Source: Nemertoderma westbladi (taxonomy: Eukaryota > Xenacoelomorpha > Nemertodermatida > Nemertodermatidae). From it: DNA of 30,768 nt. Shown here one piece after another: positions 21,121 through 29,834 of the stretch. Within the stretch, counting starts at the first letter, position 1. Every line of letters begins with the position of its first letter. The DNA lies in assembly GCA_032718475.1 (NCBI GenBank), contig JAUCBJ010001220.1, forward strand, positions 1-30,768. Reading direction: 5' to 3'. The position numbers were made by a program, and so were the translations under genes. Below the pieces are notes generated by a model. The model was given only the letters and a program-made list of their open reading frames with translations. It was not told where the DNA came from and did no database searches.

Positions 21121-21737
21121 TGATACTGTCATATCAGCATCACCACTCCTATTTGTATCTTCTGTACCTGAATCATGTCTTTTGAACAATTCTCAGTAGC
21201 TACCCCCCGTTCATTTACCTTGGTACTTCCTTCCTGTCGGTCTCCCTCACCAACCAACTCGCGTGCCTTACTATCAAACATTTGAAGGATTACCTCTTCT
21301 CCATCTTGTAAACTTGTAGAACTTTCAGATTGGATCGCATAACAAATTTCCTCTGTTTCTATCTATTTCCTCTGCAACACTTTCTAAGTCAGCTTGAAAA
21401 TCGTTAATATTACTGTTAACAGATAAGTGAGATATACCTATATCTTTCCTTGGCATTATTGTATCTGCTGGTTTACTTGGTTGATATAATTCCTCATGTA
21501 GGAAATTGCTTTTTTCGTCCTGATTATTAGTTTGTTGATGGTGTGTTATATTTAGGCCTATAGGGCGATCAGTTAGTAAAGTTAGTATTTCAGACCAAAT
21601 AATATTAATGCCGAGATATTTCTGTAATTCCAACCCAAGTATGATTCCTGTCTCAATAGGTAACGTATCTACAATGTAGACATTAGAGACATCTTTTGTT
21701 TTCTATATTCAAACTCTAATTCTACTTGTCCTAAAAC
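21121..21737 (-). pseudogene. Retroelement post-protease region, copy B
   Basis: Reading the minus strand after the protease DTG, the coding-like sequence continues with LPIETGIILGLELQKYLGI, which fits the end of a retropepsin domain. A Glu/Asp/Asn-rich linker follows (frame 21633-21325, then another frame to about 21121). No reverse transcriptase motif is reached before the junction. Several stops and frame changes are present. Confidence 0.65.
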
Positions 21738-22001
21738 TTATATTAAATTATTATTTACTCCTACCAACTTATCTTCGCAATATTCCATGCCTTCCAAATC
21801 TAATATCTCATTTGCCAATTTTTTGGTAAGTATGGTTACTCTACTGCCCGTATCCATGTTGCCTAGACACATAGTTTCGTTAATTTGTACTGAAACTATT
21901 ACTCCGCCTTGCCCAGTAATCGTCGGGTCACTTACAAACAAATTACTTTTCACTATAAGAACCAGGTCCTTATTTTGAGGGTTTCTATTAGATTCTATCA
22001 A
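21738..22001 (-). pseudogene. pro: Retroelement aspartic protease, copy B
   Basis: This minus-strand frame has KSNLFVSDPTITGQG, then CLGNMDTGSRVTILTKKLA and ILDLEGMEY, and ends at a TAA. The DTG triad and following hydrophobic strand are those of a retropepsin. Unlike copy A it has no LINE insertion, so it shows the intact target sequence. Its first Met is internal; the true protein is a Gag-Pol fusion. Confidence 0.85.
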
Positions 22002-23193
22002 TGCAATTGTTCCTTGTTGATCTTGACTAACTTGTCTTTGATTTTCATAATTGTTATTTCTGTATCTAGGTACCTGATTTTCCTTTGTAACTCTGAAGGT
22101 AGATACACCATCACGAGCTAAATGACCAATGCCATCACATCAATAACATCGTACTTGGGAAGCATCCCTTATGGCTCTCGTGCATAATTGTAACTATTAT
22201 GTTGGGGGTAACGGTTTCTATTTTGATACTCCCTTGCCTGAGACATCTATCTCTCTATCTACAAACCTATTGTCGCTTCCTAGAGATACTCCTTGTACTC
22301 GTCTATTCAACTGTTCAATGGCATTTTGTAACCTACGTAACTCTTGTCTAATAAGGGCCTAAGGGGTAATTCAAGATCTGGATTTTCACTACGTATTGTA
22401 GCCTCAACTCTCTTGGCTTCTGACAATACTCTTTCTATCACATCGCAAGATCCTGTTCTTTCTATAACTCGGGAGAGTAATACCGGTTGAAGGCCATGTA
22501 AAAATCTATCCCTGACTTGGTGATAAAATTCATCAGGCGTTTGTGCAGAAAGGGCACGTCTAGCTATTCTAAGTAACCATTCCATGAATTCATCTACTCT
22601 TTCAGATTTTTCTTGTTTTATGTTTAAAATTCTCCGTATTTCTCAAATTGTGTTTCGTTACTCAAAAATCTGTCCATCAATTCCTCCCTTAATTTTCTGT
22701 AATTTAATTTACGCAATCTAGCTACGTGTTGATCAAACCAAAGACATGCTCTACCTTCTAGGCATGCTGGACGAATGTGACTCCGCTTTTGTTAATTCCA
22801 GTTATTAGACTTCAATGTCGCCATCATTATCTTGACCAGTAAATATCGGGGGCTTAATTGTATTGGAGGTGGACCCTAGGCATATATTACCCTCATATTC
22901 TAGATAATTATGTTCGTGTTCAGGTAATGGTATTCTCCAATTATCATTGCGATATGTACGATCATGATCGTTATATGACTGATCGAAATACTGTAGGCCC
23001 CCACTCGTATTAGATTAGGCCTATATGTTCTATTATTAGACCTATCCAAATACTGTACGGCACTAGTACCAGTACTAGGCATATTATTATTTACTTTATT
23101 TGTATTTGTAATAATTTACAAAATAAATATTTGTAATTTGTAATGGTTATTTGTATCTGCTTTGCTCATAGCTCGGGTACTTACTGTATACAT
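22002..23193 (-). pseudogene. gag: Retroelement gag, minus-strand copy B (disrupted)
   Basis: This is the inverse of copy A from the zinc knuckle (near 22100-22150) back to the region after the acidic N-terminus. Homology ends at about 23193 in GTATACA, so the LTR, primer site and gag start are absent. The 22585-22307 frame contains RIARRALSAQTPDEFY and HQVRDRFL, the C-terminal part of the capsid. Relative to A, copy B has a 69-bp deletion between two AGAGTTA repeats and a deletion of about 32 bp in the capsid. It also has about 45 bp extra near 23105-23150, and about 21 bp near 22480-22500 that A has lost. It shares A's stops TGGAATTAA and the TGA in the knuckle, but has GATGAA where A has GATTAA. 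Confidence 0.85.
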
Positions 23194-24001
23194 GGTCCTT
23201 AAGGTGAACCTGGGCATTTTTCAATAAAATCAACGAAAAGGTAGAAATTGTTGGAAATTATGATGAACTGGTCAGTCCAAAATAGCTGGCAGTATATGTG
23301 TACACAAAAACGTGCCAAGAAGAAGGTCCAAGGTTTTAGGAATTCCTGGAAATTCTGAAAAACAGCAGAAATTTCTGAAAAAAATTTAAAAAAATTAACG
23401 ATTGCGAAAATAGCTAAAATTATTATTAACTGGAAAGTGGAAAAGCAAGCTAGAGTAGGGCCATTATATTATATACCAAAGTAACAACTATTTTTAGTTA
23501 AACTAAATTTAGCACAGGTAGGCCGATAAACAATATAGGCTACTGAGAAAATTACAAAAGAATGATATTATGAAAATTATTTATAACTGGAAATTCCCAC
23601 TAAGAACTATTATATACAGGTACCGCCGGGTACCAATGTAACAATTATTGCAGATTATAATAGTAGAATTAATCTAGGCCCTATATAGTATAGATCTATA
23701 TAGAAACCAAATAAATATAATCAAATAAGGCCTATACAACAGTTAAAGTTTAGACTAATTATGGTACTCTTCGAAGCAATTGCGAGCATTGATTCTGGGA
23801 TTAACGTGTTTGGGGGCCTCCGCATAATACAGTAAAACTGTCAGGCTGTTAGCCTTATATATAAGTAACACACGTCATACTGTAAACCAATTGAGGGAAA
23901 GGAGCAGGTTACAGAGGCAGGCTTTTCTAACCAAAACAATAAACGGCCACTTTCTGACTTTACCACAGTACCGTTACAGTACGTGGCGGCCCTGAAACAA
24001 G
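23194..24001. other. Gene-free segment
   Basis: No gene is recognised between the end of retroelement copy B and the piggyBac remnant. It is A+T-rich, with AGGCCTAT words near 23727. One dispersed repeat copy (23889-23944, minus) lies here. Confidence 0.55.
23889..23944 (-). repeat. Dispersed TGTAACCTGCTCC repeat, copy 2
   Basis: On the minus strand it reads GTTTATTGTTTTGGTTAGAA, then CTGTAACCTGCTCC and TTTCCCTCAATTGG, nearly identical to the unit at 30086-30147. Confidence 0.88.
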
Positions 24002-24215
24002 TTAGTCCTGCGATTCCAGATACAGAGATACAATGCAAAAATGTACTTGACAGGCTTTACATCTAATATTATCGATCTTCTGCTTAGCACACTGGGCACA
24101 TCTGCCTCGCCCATCATCTAGCTGAGGCATGTGGGCATTCAGAGCATAAGAAACAATTGGTAGAAGAATCTTCTTGCGGTAATTGGTGGGAGCTTCCCTA
24201 GTATGGCTGCAGAAG
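24002..24215 (-). pseudogene. piggyBac-like transposase, C-terminal part (split gene)
   Basis: The minus-strand frame contains AHMPQLDDGRGRCAQC, then IRCKACQVHFCI and a stop at about 24002. The C-x2-C ... C-x2-C-x2-H-x-C arrangement near the end, preceded by H-x-P, is the cysteine-rich C-terminal domain of piggyBac transposases, which binds the element ends. The part next to the insertion point is in another frame, so at least one frameshift exists. It continues the fragment at 26868-27330 across the inserted element. Confidence 0.75.
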
Positions 24216-24223
24216 TTTCCAAT
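24215..24223. repeat. Target-site duplication, left (GTTTCCAAT)
   Basis: GTTTCCAAT at 24215-24223 is repeated at 26859-26867 on the other side of the 2.6-kb insertion. Counting 8 bp (TTTCCAAT) fits the 8-bp duplication usual for hAT elements. Confidence 0.85.
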
Positions 24224-24318
24224 AGACTAACAAGTAATTAAACAGGACTAAGGATGATCCAACTCTATAGAAAATGGAGCGGAAAAAATGAATTCGCCAC
24301 CATGCCAATGCTTTGGAA

Positions 24319-26271
24319 ATGATCAAGAATGATGAGGACAAGCAATTCCTTCTTATGCAGCTGGATGATGTTCGTAGTAGCAGTATGGGGGGAAAGGATC
24401 TGAAGTTAGCTCAACAAGAAAGCAGAAAACGAAAGAGAGAAGAAGATAAGCATACAAGGGAATTAAGGGAAATTGATCGGCAGATATGCAGTGTTCAACA
24501 TGATACAAACAATGACTCTTCATCTAACAGTGAGTGTGAGAGTGAGTGTGGAGACATTAATTATGCCCCACCTAGGGCTATTGTAGCTAACGAAACAACA
24601 CCTCCAGGTTCTTCAAAAACAACAACAAGGATGAATCTAATTTCACCAGAACTTTCATCAACATATGATAGGTTGAATATATCATATGGCTCATCATCAA
24701 TGTCTTATGCAAAAACAGCTCAAAGCCTGGGACATAATATTGATGAATTGTCATGCTCTAAGTCCACAATGTATCGTGCCCGAAAGAAACATAGAAGTGC
24801 AATTGGAGAGGCATATCAGGATGAAGAGTTCTGTCCTGATACACCAGTTGTTTTACACTGGGATGGAAAGATATTGCCAGCAATTACAGGAGGTAACGCC
24901 AAGGTTGACCGAATAGCGATTTTAGCTTCTACAGATGGTAAAGAAAAGCTTCTTGGAGTTCCAAAGGTACCCGATGGCACTGGTGAAGAAATTTCCAAAG
25001 CTGTTATCAAGCTAGCAGAAGAAAACAGCCTCGCTGATAGATTTGTTTGTATTTGCTTTGATACAACTTCATCAAATTCAGGGATACATACAGGAGCCTG
25101 CACACTGATTGAAACTAAAGCAAAGCGTGAATTACTACACTTAGCTTGCCGTCATCATATTTATGAAATAATGCTTGGTGATGTGTTTTCCAAATGTATG
25201 GGTCCTTCAAGTGGGCCAGAAATCAATATTTTTAAGAGGTTTCAGAACCAATGGGAATATTTCGACCAAAGTGATATAATTAGTGCCATGGATTCTGCGG
25301 CAACAGTTACCTGTTTTCAGAACAGTGATCTACTTGTGGAACTGAAAAAGAATTCAAGTAAGTTTGTTACGGAGGCCATGGAGAGTAAACATCATCCAAG
25401 AGAAGACTATTATGAAATACTTGAGTTGGTACTCCTATTTCTAGGTGAAGCTGATGTATCTGACTCAAAAGTAAAAAGTAATGTCAGATCAGAGGAAAAA
25501 GTCGAAAGTCAAGTCAAAGCAAAAGTAAAGTTTCGAAAACCGGGTGCACATAATAATGTACGATGGATGGCTAAGGCCATTTACTCCCTGAAGATATTCC
25601 TTCTACAGAAACAGTTCAAACTTACTACAAGGGAGCTCAAAGGAATTACAAGTGTCTGTTTTTTTGTGGCTTTGGTTTATATTAAGCCTTGGACTCTTGC
25701 TACTAGGGCTGATGTAGCTCCAAGGATTGATTTGGAACTCCTGAAGAAGCTTGATAGGTTTAAGGAAGAAGAGCCACTGTCAGCCAATGTAGCAACAGTT
25801 GCATTACGCTGCCATTTATGGTATCTGTCTGAGTCTCTGGTTGGACTAGCCCTATTTGATTCGGAAGTATCACTGGATGAGAAGAGGGCAATGGTTGTAA
25901 ATATGAATTGTCCTCAACGTAATTCACACAAGCGACTTGACAGCAATGATCTCCAGGACATACAGAACAGATCATTATCTGATTTGGTGACTAGCAAAAC
26001 TAAATTTATGTTGACATCTTTGCAAATCGATCAGAATTTCCTCACCAAAGATCCTAAAGATTGGTTGGATGAAGAATCATATCAAGAAGGTCAAGCTCGA
26101 GTGCGAGTCCTGTCAGTAGTCAATGACAGCGCTGAAAGGGGTGTTGCATTAATCAAGGAATTTAACTCCAGCCTCACTAAAGATGAAGACCAAAAACAAT
26201 ATCTTTTAAAGACAGTTGCATCACACAGAAAAGCCTATCCATCTGTGAAAAAGTCGGACCTAAAGAAATAA
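24319..26271 (+). CDS. hAT-like transposase-family protein, copy 2 (nearly intact)
   Basis: This frame is the longest of the window. The first in-frame ATG after the last stop is 24319. An earlier ATG at 24274 is in the same frame but meets TGA (24289) at codon 6, followed by open codons IRHHANALE, so the original start may be 24274 with a nonsense mutation. Numbering from 24313, the protein has a basic helical stretch rich in Lys/Arg/Glu (about 35-60) and a Ser-rich acidic linker (70-85). Next come HWDGK with D184, LLGVP, FDTTSSNSG with D250, C279-R-H-H282, INIFKRF, R417-W418-M-A-K and NDSAERGV with E608 near the C-terminus. The order and spacing (D184, D250, C-x2-H about 30 later, RW, then Glu after about 358) parallel hAT transposases such as Hermes. 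The role inferred is transposition in the nucleus. No BED finger is visible. It is 3' flanked by AATAAA. Confidence 0.85.
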   Translation: MIKNDEDKQFLLMQLDDVRSSSMGGKDLKLAQQESRKRKREEDKHTRELREIDRQICSVQHDTNNDSSSNSECESECGDINYAPPRAIVANETTPPGSSKTTTRMNLISPELSSTYDRLNISYGSSSMSYAKTAQSLGHNIDELSCSKSTMYRARKKHRSAIGEAYQDEEFCPDTPVVLHWDGKILPAITGGNAKVDRIAILASTDGKEKLLGVPKVPDGTGEEISKAVIKLAEENSLADRFVCICFDTTSSNSGIHTGACTLIETKAKRELLHLACRHHIYEIMLGDVFSKCMGPSSGPEINIFKRFQNQWEYFDQSDIISAMDSAATVTCFQNSDLLVELKKNSSKFVTEAMESKHHPREDYYEILELVLLFLGEADVSDSKVKSNVRSEEKVESQVKAKVKFRKPGAHNNVRWMAKAIYSLKIFLLQKQFKLTTRELKGITSVCFFVALVYIKPWTLATRADVAPRIDLELLKKLDRFKEEEPLSANVATVALRCHLWYLSESLVGLALFDSEVSLDEKRAMVVNMNCPQRNSHKRLDSNDLQDIQNRSLSDLVTSKTKFMLTSLQIDQNFLTKDPKDWLDEESYQEGQARVRVLSVVNDSAERGVALIKEFNSSLTKDEDQKQYLLKTVASHRKAYPSVKKSDLKK

Positions 26272-26300
26272 AATTGTCATGTTGATGTCAATGTCTCATA

Positions 26301-26306
26301 AATAAA
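26301..26306 (+). promoter_or_regulatory. Candidate polyadenylation signal AATAAA
   Basis: AATAAA lies 30 bp after the stop of the transposase gene, and further AATAAA copies occur near 26364 and 26383. Any of these could end the transcript. Confidence 0.45.
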
Positions 26307-26676
26307 CTTGTCATTAATCTTCTAACTTTATCAGTCTTACATAAACTTCTAGTACACCCTTCTAATAAATATTACTCTCAAATAAACATGAGTAATGTAA
26401 ATATCTAGTTTAGTTACAAATGTGTCTTGTTTTATTAAAGTCTTCAGTTTATTATTATAATATATTGTCAATTAAATAATTTCAGGGAAAAATTATTTAC
26501 TGGTAATTGGAATGCGGACTGTCAATTCTGTCGCGGAGGTGTTTTGAAAAAGTGAAATATTGCGGGACCCCTATATATGCATGAAATGAAACAAAATTAG
26601 TACAACATGTCCCATATGTCATAAGGAACACAGGCAATGAAGTGGACATGCAAAAAAAAAAAAAAAAATCATGAAA

Positions 26677-26747
26677 CACCCTAGCGGGCATTGAACCCGC
26701 GTCTCCCGATAAACGTTCAGGTATGCTAACCACTACACCACGGAGGC
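26677..26747 (-). tRNA. tRNA-like sequence (degenerate tRNA or SINE head)
   Basis: On the minus strand a box A (TGGTGTAGTGG) and a box B (GGGTTCAATGCC) stand at tRNA spacing. The T-arm GCGGG-TTCAATG-CCCGC is perfect, and an anticodon stem CCTGA/TCGGG encloses a 7-base loop ACGTTTA (anticodon would be GTT). Position 33 is C rather than T, and the acceptor ends GCCTCCG and TAGGGTG pair badly, so it is probably not a working tRNA. A run of 18 or so T follows about 10 bases later on the minus strand, a strong Pol III terminator. It lies inside the hAT-like element, near its right end. Confidence 0.6.
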
Positions 26748-26858
26748 TCCTTCATCTTTCCGATTGATTTGCTATAGGTGCTAAGCTACCTTACGGTTGC
26801 TATTGAATACAGTCCTCCTTATGGATGGATTTAATCTGTATTCTGTTTCCGTTAATCT

Positions 26859-26867
26859 GTTTCCAAT
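26859..26867. repeat. Target-site duplication, right (GTTTCCAAT)
   Basis: This is the right copy of the duplication described at 24215-24223; piggyBac coding sequence resumes directly outside it on the minus strand. Confidence 0.85.
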
Positions 26868-27330
26868 AGACACTGTTCGAGAATAAGTTTATAATCTAGC
26901 AGTCGGGACTTTTCACTGGTTAGTTGATTAACAACACTGACATCCAATAGATCAAATATTAATCGTAAATAAAACCGGAACCTGGACTTTCGATACAACT
27001 CGTAGCTGGTGTTCATCTGATCACAGAGATCTACCCCACTCACTCACGACTTGGTTGTAGACTTGGACTGATTTTGGACAATGTATGGACAGCTTATCAG
27101 AAGTCCCAGCTTGGTGCTTGGCGCCTCTTTACAACTACAGTTTCTCTAGGGTTGATGAAATTATCCAACATATAAACAGAACGATTATCAACCCACTTGG
27201 TGGCGACGAGTGACTGAGTGATCCTGAGCAACGCCAATCAATATCGCCTCTTTTAATTTCCTTATCATCTTTGAGCATATCAACAGGAAATTGTTTGCGG
27301 TTTACTCGACAAGTACCCACTTGATTACAA
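26868..27330 (-). pseudogene. piggyBac-like transposase, central part (split gene)
   Basis: The minus strand carries TCRVNRKQFPVDML and KEIKRGDIDW, then in another frame SLVATKWVDNRSVYMLDN, then CPYIVQNQSKS, a TGA, VSGVDLCDQM, YRKSRFRFYLRLIFDLLD and VVNQLTS. These are the characteristic late blocks of piggyBac transposases (RK-x-P, KW-x-D-x-R, GVD-x2-DQ, RKS, then the hydrophobic F/L-rich helix with VN). GVDLCDQ carries the last catalytic Asp of the DDD triad. Stops and frameshifts show it is dead. The frame runs into the insertion at 26867 and continues at 24215. Confidence 0.85.
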
Positions 27331-28065
27331 GTTAATTTCAGTTAATTTTTGGACAAGATTAGGACTAGTGAATAATTTATCAGTGCCAGAGGCAATGTAA
27401 TGTAATGAATACCAGTAGTATAGCCTAGGCTGCTAACCTATGTCCTGTATGAATAGAATATCTGAACATAGGCCTATATAACATTAAGTTACTAATAGTT
27501 GGGCCAAATTATTACCTACAGCCGGCCCGGCCCTACTTAGCAGCCCTGGTTAGGCTGTTTAGCTACTAACAAGTAGCTAATTCAGTAATTGAATTCCGTC
27601 GGCAATAGGCCTGACTGCCAGACAGCTGATACAGTGACCGGTAAAGTAGGCTAAATTTGTAGACAATGAATGTATCTGTAAGGGCTGAAGGGCCATTAAA
27701 CGCAGCCAATCATCGCCGATACCTTGAAAACACTGTCCGGTGTTCAGACATGCATGTGCATTGAACAACAAGATGATGCAACCAAGCACATCCTGACTTT
27801 GGAGAACAAGGTACCGATGGCGACAGAAGTCCTGTTATTTCAGCTCATTTGATTAAAAAGTTACTTACGGACAGCCAGCGGGACTCCCAGATCCCGCAAA
27901 CGGAAACAGCTGGCATTTTTTCCCTGTAATATGTATAAAAATTTTGTTTGTTGTTTTGAATAAAGGGAAGGTGTGTCTATTTAATTTCAGTAATTACTGC
28001 ACTTAATGACTAATTGTATCAGAACTACAGTTCTCCAAACATTGTCAAAGTAAAAAAAATATTCC
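27331..28065. other. Gene-free segment
   Basis: I see no supported gene. On the minus strand, a polypyrimidine-AG acceptor-like site (TATTACAG, near 27927) and a donor-like GTAAGT (near 27865) bracket about 55 bp beginning GGAAAAAATGCC. This could be a short first exon but has no support. The frame at 27789-27577 has no motif. TAGGCCTAT words occur near 27470 and 27606. Confidence 0.5.
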
Positions 28066-29376
28066 TCCCATACTTTACCAAAAAATAGTGAAATTTTTAA
28101 TTTATACACAGAGAAGTAGTCTAACTCAGCCCAATCACCCAGTGGAATGCAAAGCACGTTTGTGTTGCGTCATCTTAAGAAACAATTACCTGTAGTTTCA
28201 TAATCTACTCCCTCAGAAACATCATGATCACGGCCAATTGAAAATTGTCCCATACTTTACCATTATAATGGCGATTACATTATACAGTACTGCACTGTAT
28301 TAATGTAATATATGAAACCTGGAGGGCAGGAGTGTTATAATGCTTTAGGATGATAGTAGTGGGAAGCATAGAAGTATGTATTTGAACTAAGAATCATTCC
28401 TCAGTTAACTAATCTTTGAGTTTATGCATGTAAAGTCCCGTACTTTACAGCAAATTTCAAAAAATTTAGTTTTTTAGCAGATAAGAAGATCGGTAAGTAC
28501 AGTAAATTGATACATTTTTAGAAAAATGGAAAGAATTTCTAAACTTTTCACAGAATACACGTGTACCAAGTTTGGTTATACAGTATTTCATCAATGATTG
28601 GCGGACTTATTTCGGTTTTTATCAAAATTTTGAAACTATCGGTACCAACAGACAGAATGTCTCATATGTGACCTTTGATTCCTTAAAGTTCAGATTATTT
28701 CCAAACTTTAGACAGACTTCATACGTACCAAGTTTGGTTTATTTTCATCTATAAATGACCGAGTTATACAGTATTAGCGATCAAAAATTAGACAGATGAC
28801 AGACAATTCTTCAACGGCACCCATATGCTAAGACTTCGGGTCAATTTGTGGGTCGCCCCACATTTTGCATCCATATCTTGGTTGGAAATACTTAGTTGCA
28901 CTTTATTATCACTAATTATCCAGAAATTACTGTTAGGTTAAGTGTAAAATACCATTTTGACCATAAAATTCGTACAGGTCCCGTACTTTACATAGCAATG
29001 TCCCATACTTTACCACACACACCACACTGTAAAAAATTAGCAATGTAGCAATTCGTCTGATATTTATATTTTTATTTAAGCTTAATAATACAGCTTTATC
29101 CTAAACATCAACTCAACACCGTACCTGCGCACAATTCGCTAAATTTTTTTTTGATCATAAAATAAAAAAAACCATTTCGTACGAATCTGTACTTTACCTT
29201 AATTGGACAAGCTGGTGTTTTCTCAAAAGTGACTAAGTCCCGCCATAAGCTTCGCGAAATCAAAGCTGATATTCGAAAGTTTAATCCAAGCACAATTTTG
29301 TGCACATATGTGCTGTGGATAACATTGTACAGGCAATCAAAGTTCAAAATTGTGTACGAATGTCCCGTACTTTACT
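28066..29376. repeat. Spaced TCCCRTACTTTAC motif, about 180-bp periodicity
   Basis: TCCC(A/G)TACTTTAC stands at 28066, 28248, 28436, 28979, 29001 and 29363, with a close variant TCTGTACTTTACC at about 29186. Most intervals are 177-188 bp, and the gap 28436-28979 equals three such steps. Several copies share an upstream CGTAC-GAAT or CGTACAGG. The sequence between motifs is poorly conserved. This may be an old satellite with one preserved box, or the arms of an unidentified element. No gene is accepted here; the 60-codon frame at 28572-28754 has no motif. Confidence 0.7.
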
Positions 29377-29383
29377 TTGGAAT

Positions 29384-29662
29384 GAGCCAATACCACCTGT
29401 ATCAACCACCCTCCGTGAACGCAGATTAAGATTCAGTGGGCACTGCTGGCGAAGTAAAGACGAGGTCATACCAGATCTACTTTTTTGGCAATCAACTCAT
29501 GGAAAGCGTAGTCGTGGACGACCGGCCATAACATATATAGATCAACTTGAAAGGGATACCGAACTTGGGAGAAACGAAATTGCGACAACTATGGAGAATC
29601 AGGAAGCCTGGAAGGATCTCATTTCCACTGTCCGAGTTCGCTCGACTTAGTAGTAGTAGTGT
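29384..29662 (+). pseudogene. 5'-truncated LINE copy (3' end only)
   Basis: From CAATACCACCTGTATC to the (TAG)n tail this matches 20718-20990 almost base for base. It encodes TLRERRLRFSGHCWRS, the GKRSRGRPAITYIDQL segment and a C-terminus STVRVRST. It keeps GRP and Arg codons where the larger copy has stops (for example CGA against TGA), so this copy is the better-preserved version of the 3' end. It inserted in the region of the TACTTTAC motifs. The open frame from 29300 begins upstream in unrelated DNA. Confidence 0.9.
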
Positions 29663-29736
29663 TGTAATTTGGTGTGATTTGTTGTGATTTGGTCAATTTG
29701 GTGTGATTGCATTTGAGACAATAATCAGACAATGTA

Positions 29737-29834
29737 ATTGTTTTGGTTAGAATAACTTGTCAAGAATAACTTGTAACCGTAACCTGCGCCAGCCTTTCCC
29801 TAAATTGAGAATATTTCATTGAGGCGGGATATTA
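29737..29834 (+). repeat. Dispersed TGTAACCTGCTCC repeat, copy 3
   Basis: It contains TTGTTTTGGTTAGAATAA, CGTAACCTGCGCC, TTTCCCTAAATTGAGAAT and CATTGAGGCGGGATATTA, matching the long form at 10369-10453, with a short internal duplication of AAGAATAACTTGT-like sequence. Confidence 0.85.

Larger units (their letters stand above)
24224..26858 (+). mobile_element. hAT-like DNA transposon, 2.6 kb, nested in piggyBac remnant
   Basis: The element starts AGACTAACAAG and ends GTTAATCT, whose inverse AGATTAAC matches the start in 7 of 8 bases. The adjoining bases make it YAGAYTAAC, close to the short hAT terminal consensus. It is flanked by GTTTCCAAT duplications. It contains the 650-codon transposase-like gene, several AATAAA signals, and a tRNA-like sequence near its right end. 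On the other strand of the flanks, piggyBac coding sequence resumes on both sides, which independently supports both boundaries. Confidence 0.82.

Noticed and set aside
26497-26733. 78-residue minus-strand frame
   Set aside because: It runs through the tRNA-like sequence and a T-run that yields poly-Phe, so it is not a protein gene.
26677-26747. Functional tRNA-Asn
   Set aside because: The anticodon position would read GTT, but base 33 is C and the acceptor stem does not pair, so I call it tRNA-like only.
27866-27934. Short exon bounded by TATTACAG and GTAAGT on the minus strand
   Set aside because: The signals are present, but the roughly 55-bp interval has no homology and no neighbouring coding exon, so chance is likely.
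28572-28754. 60-codon frame among the TACTTTAC boxes
   Set aside because: No motif or conserved block, and the surrounding repeats explain part of it.
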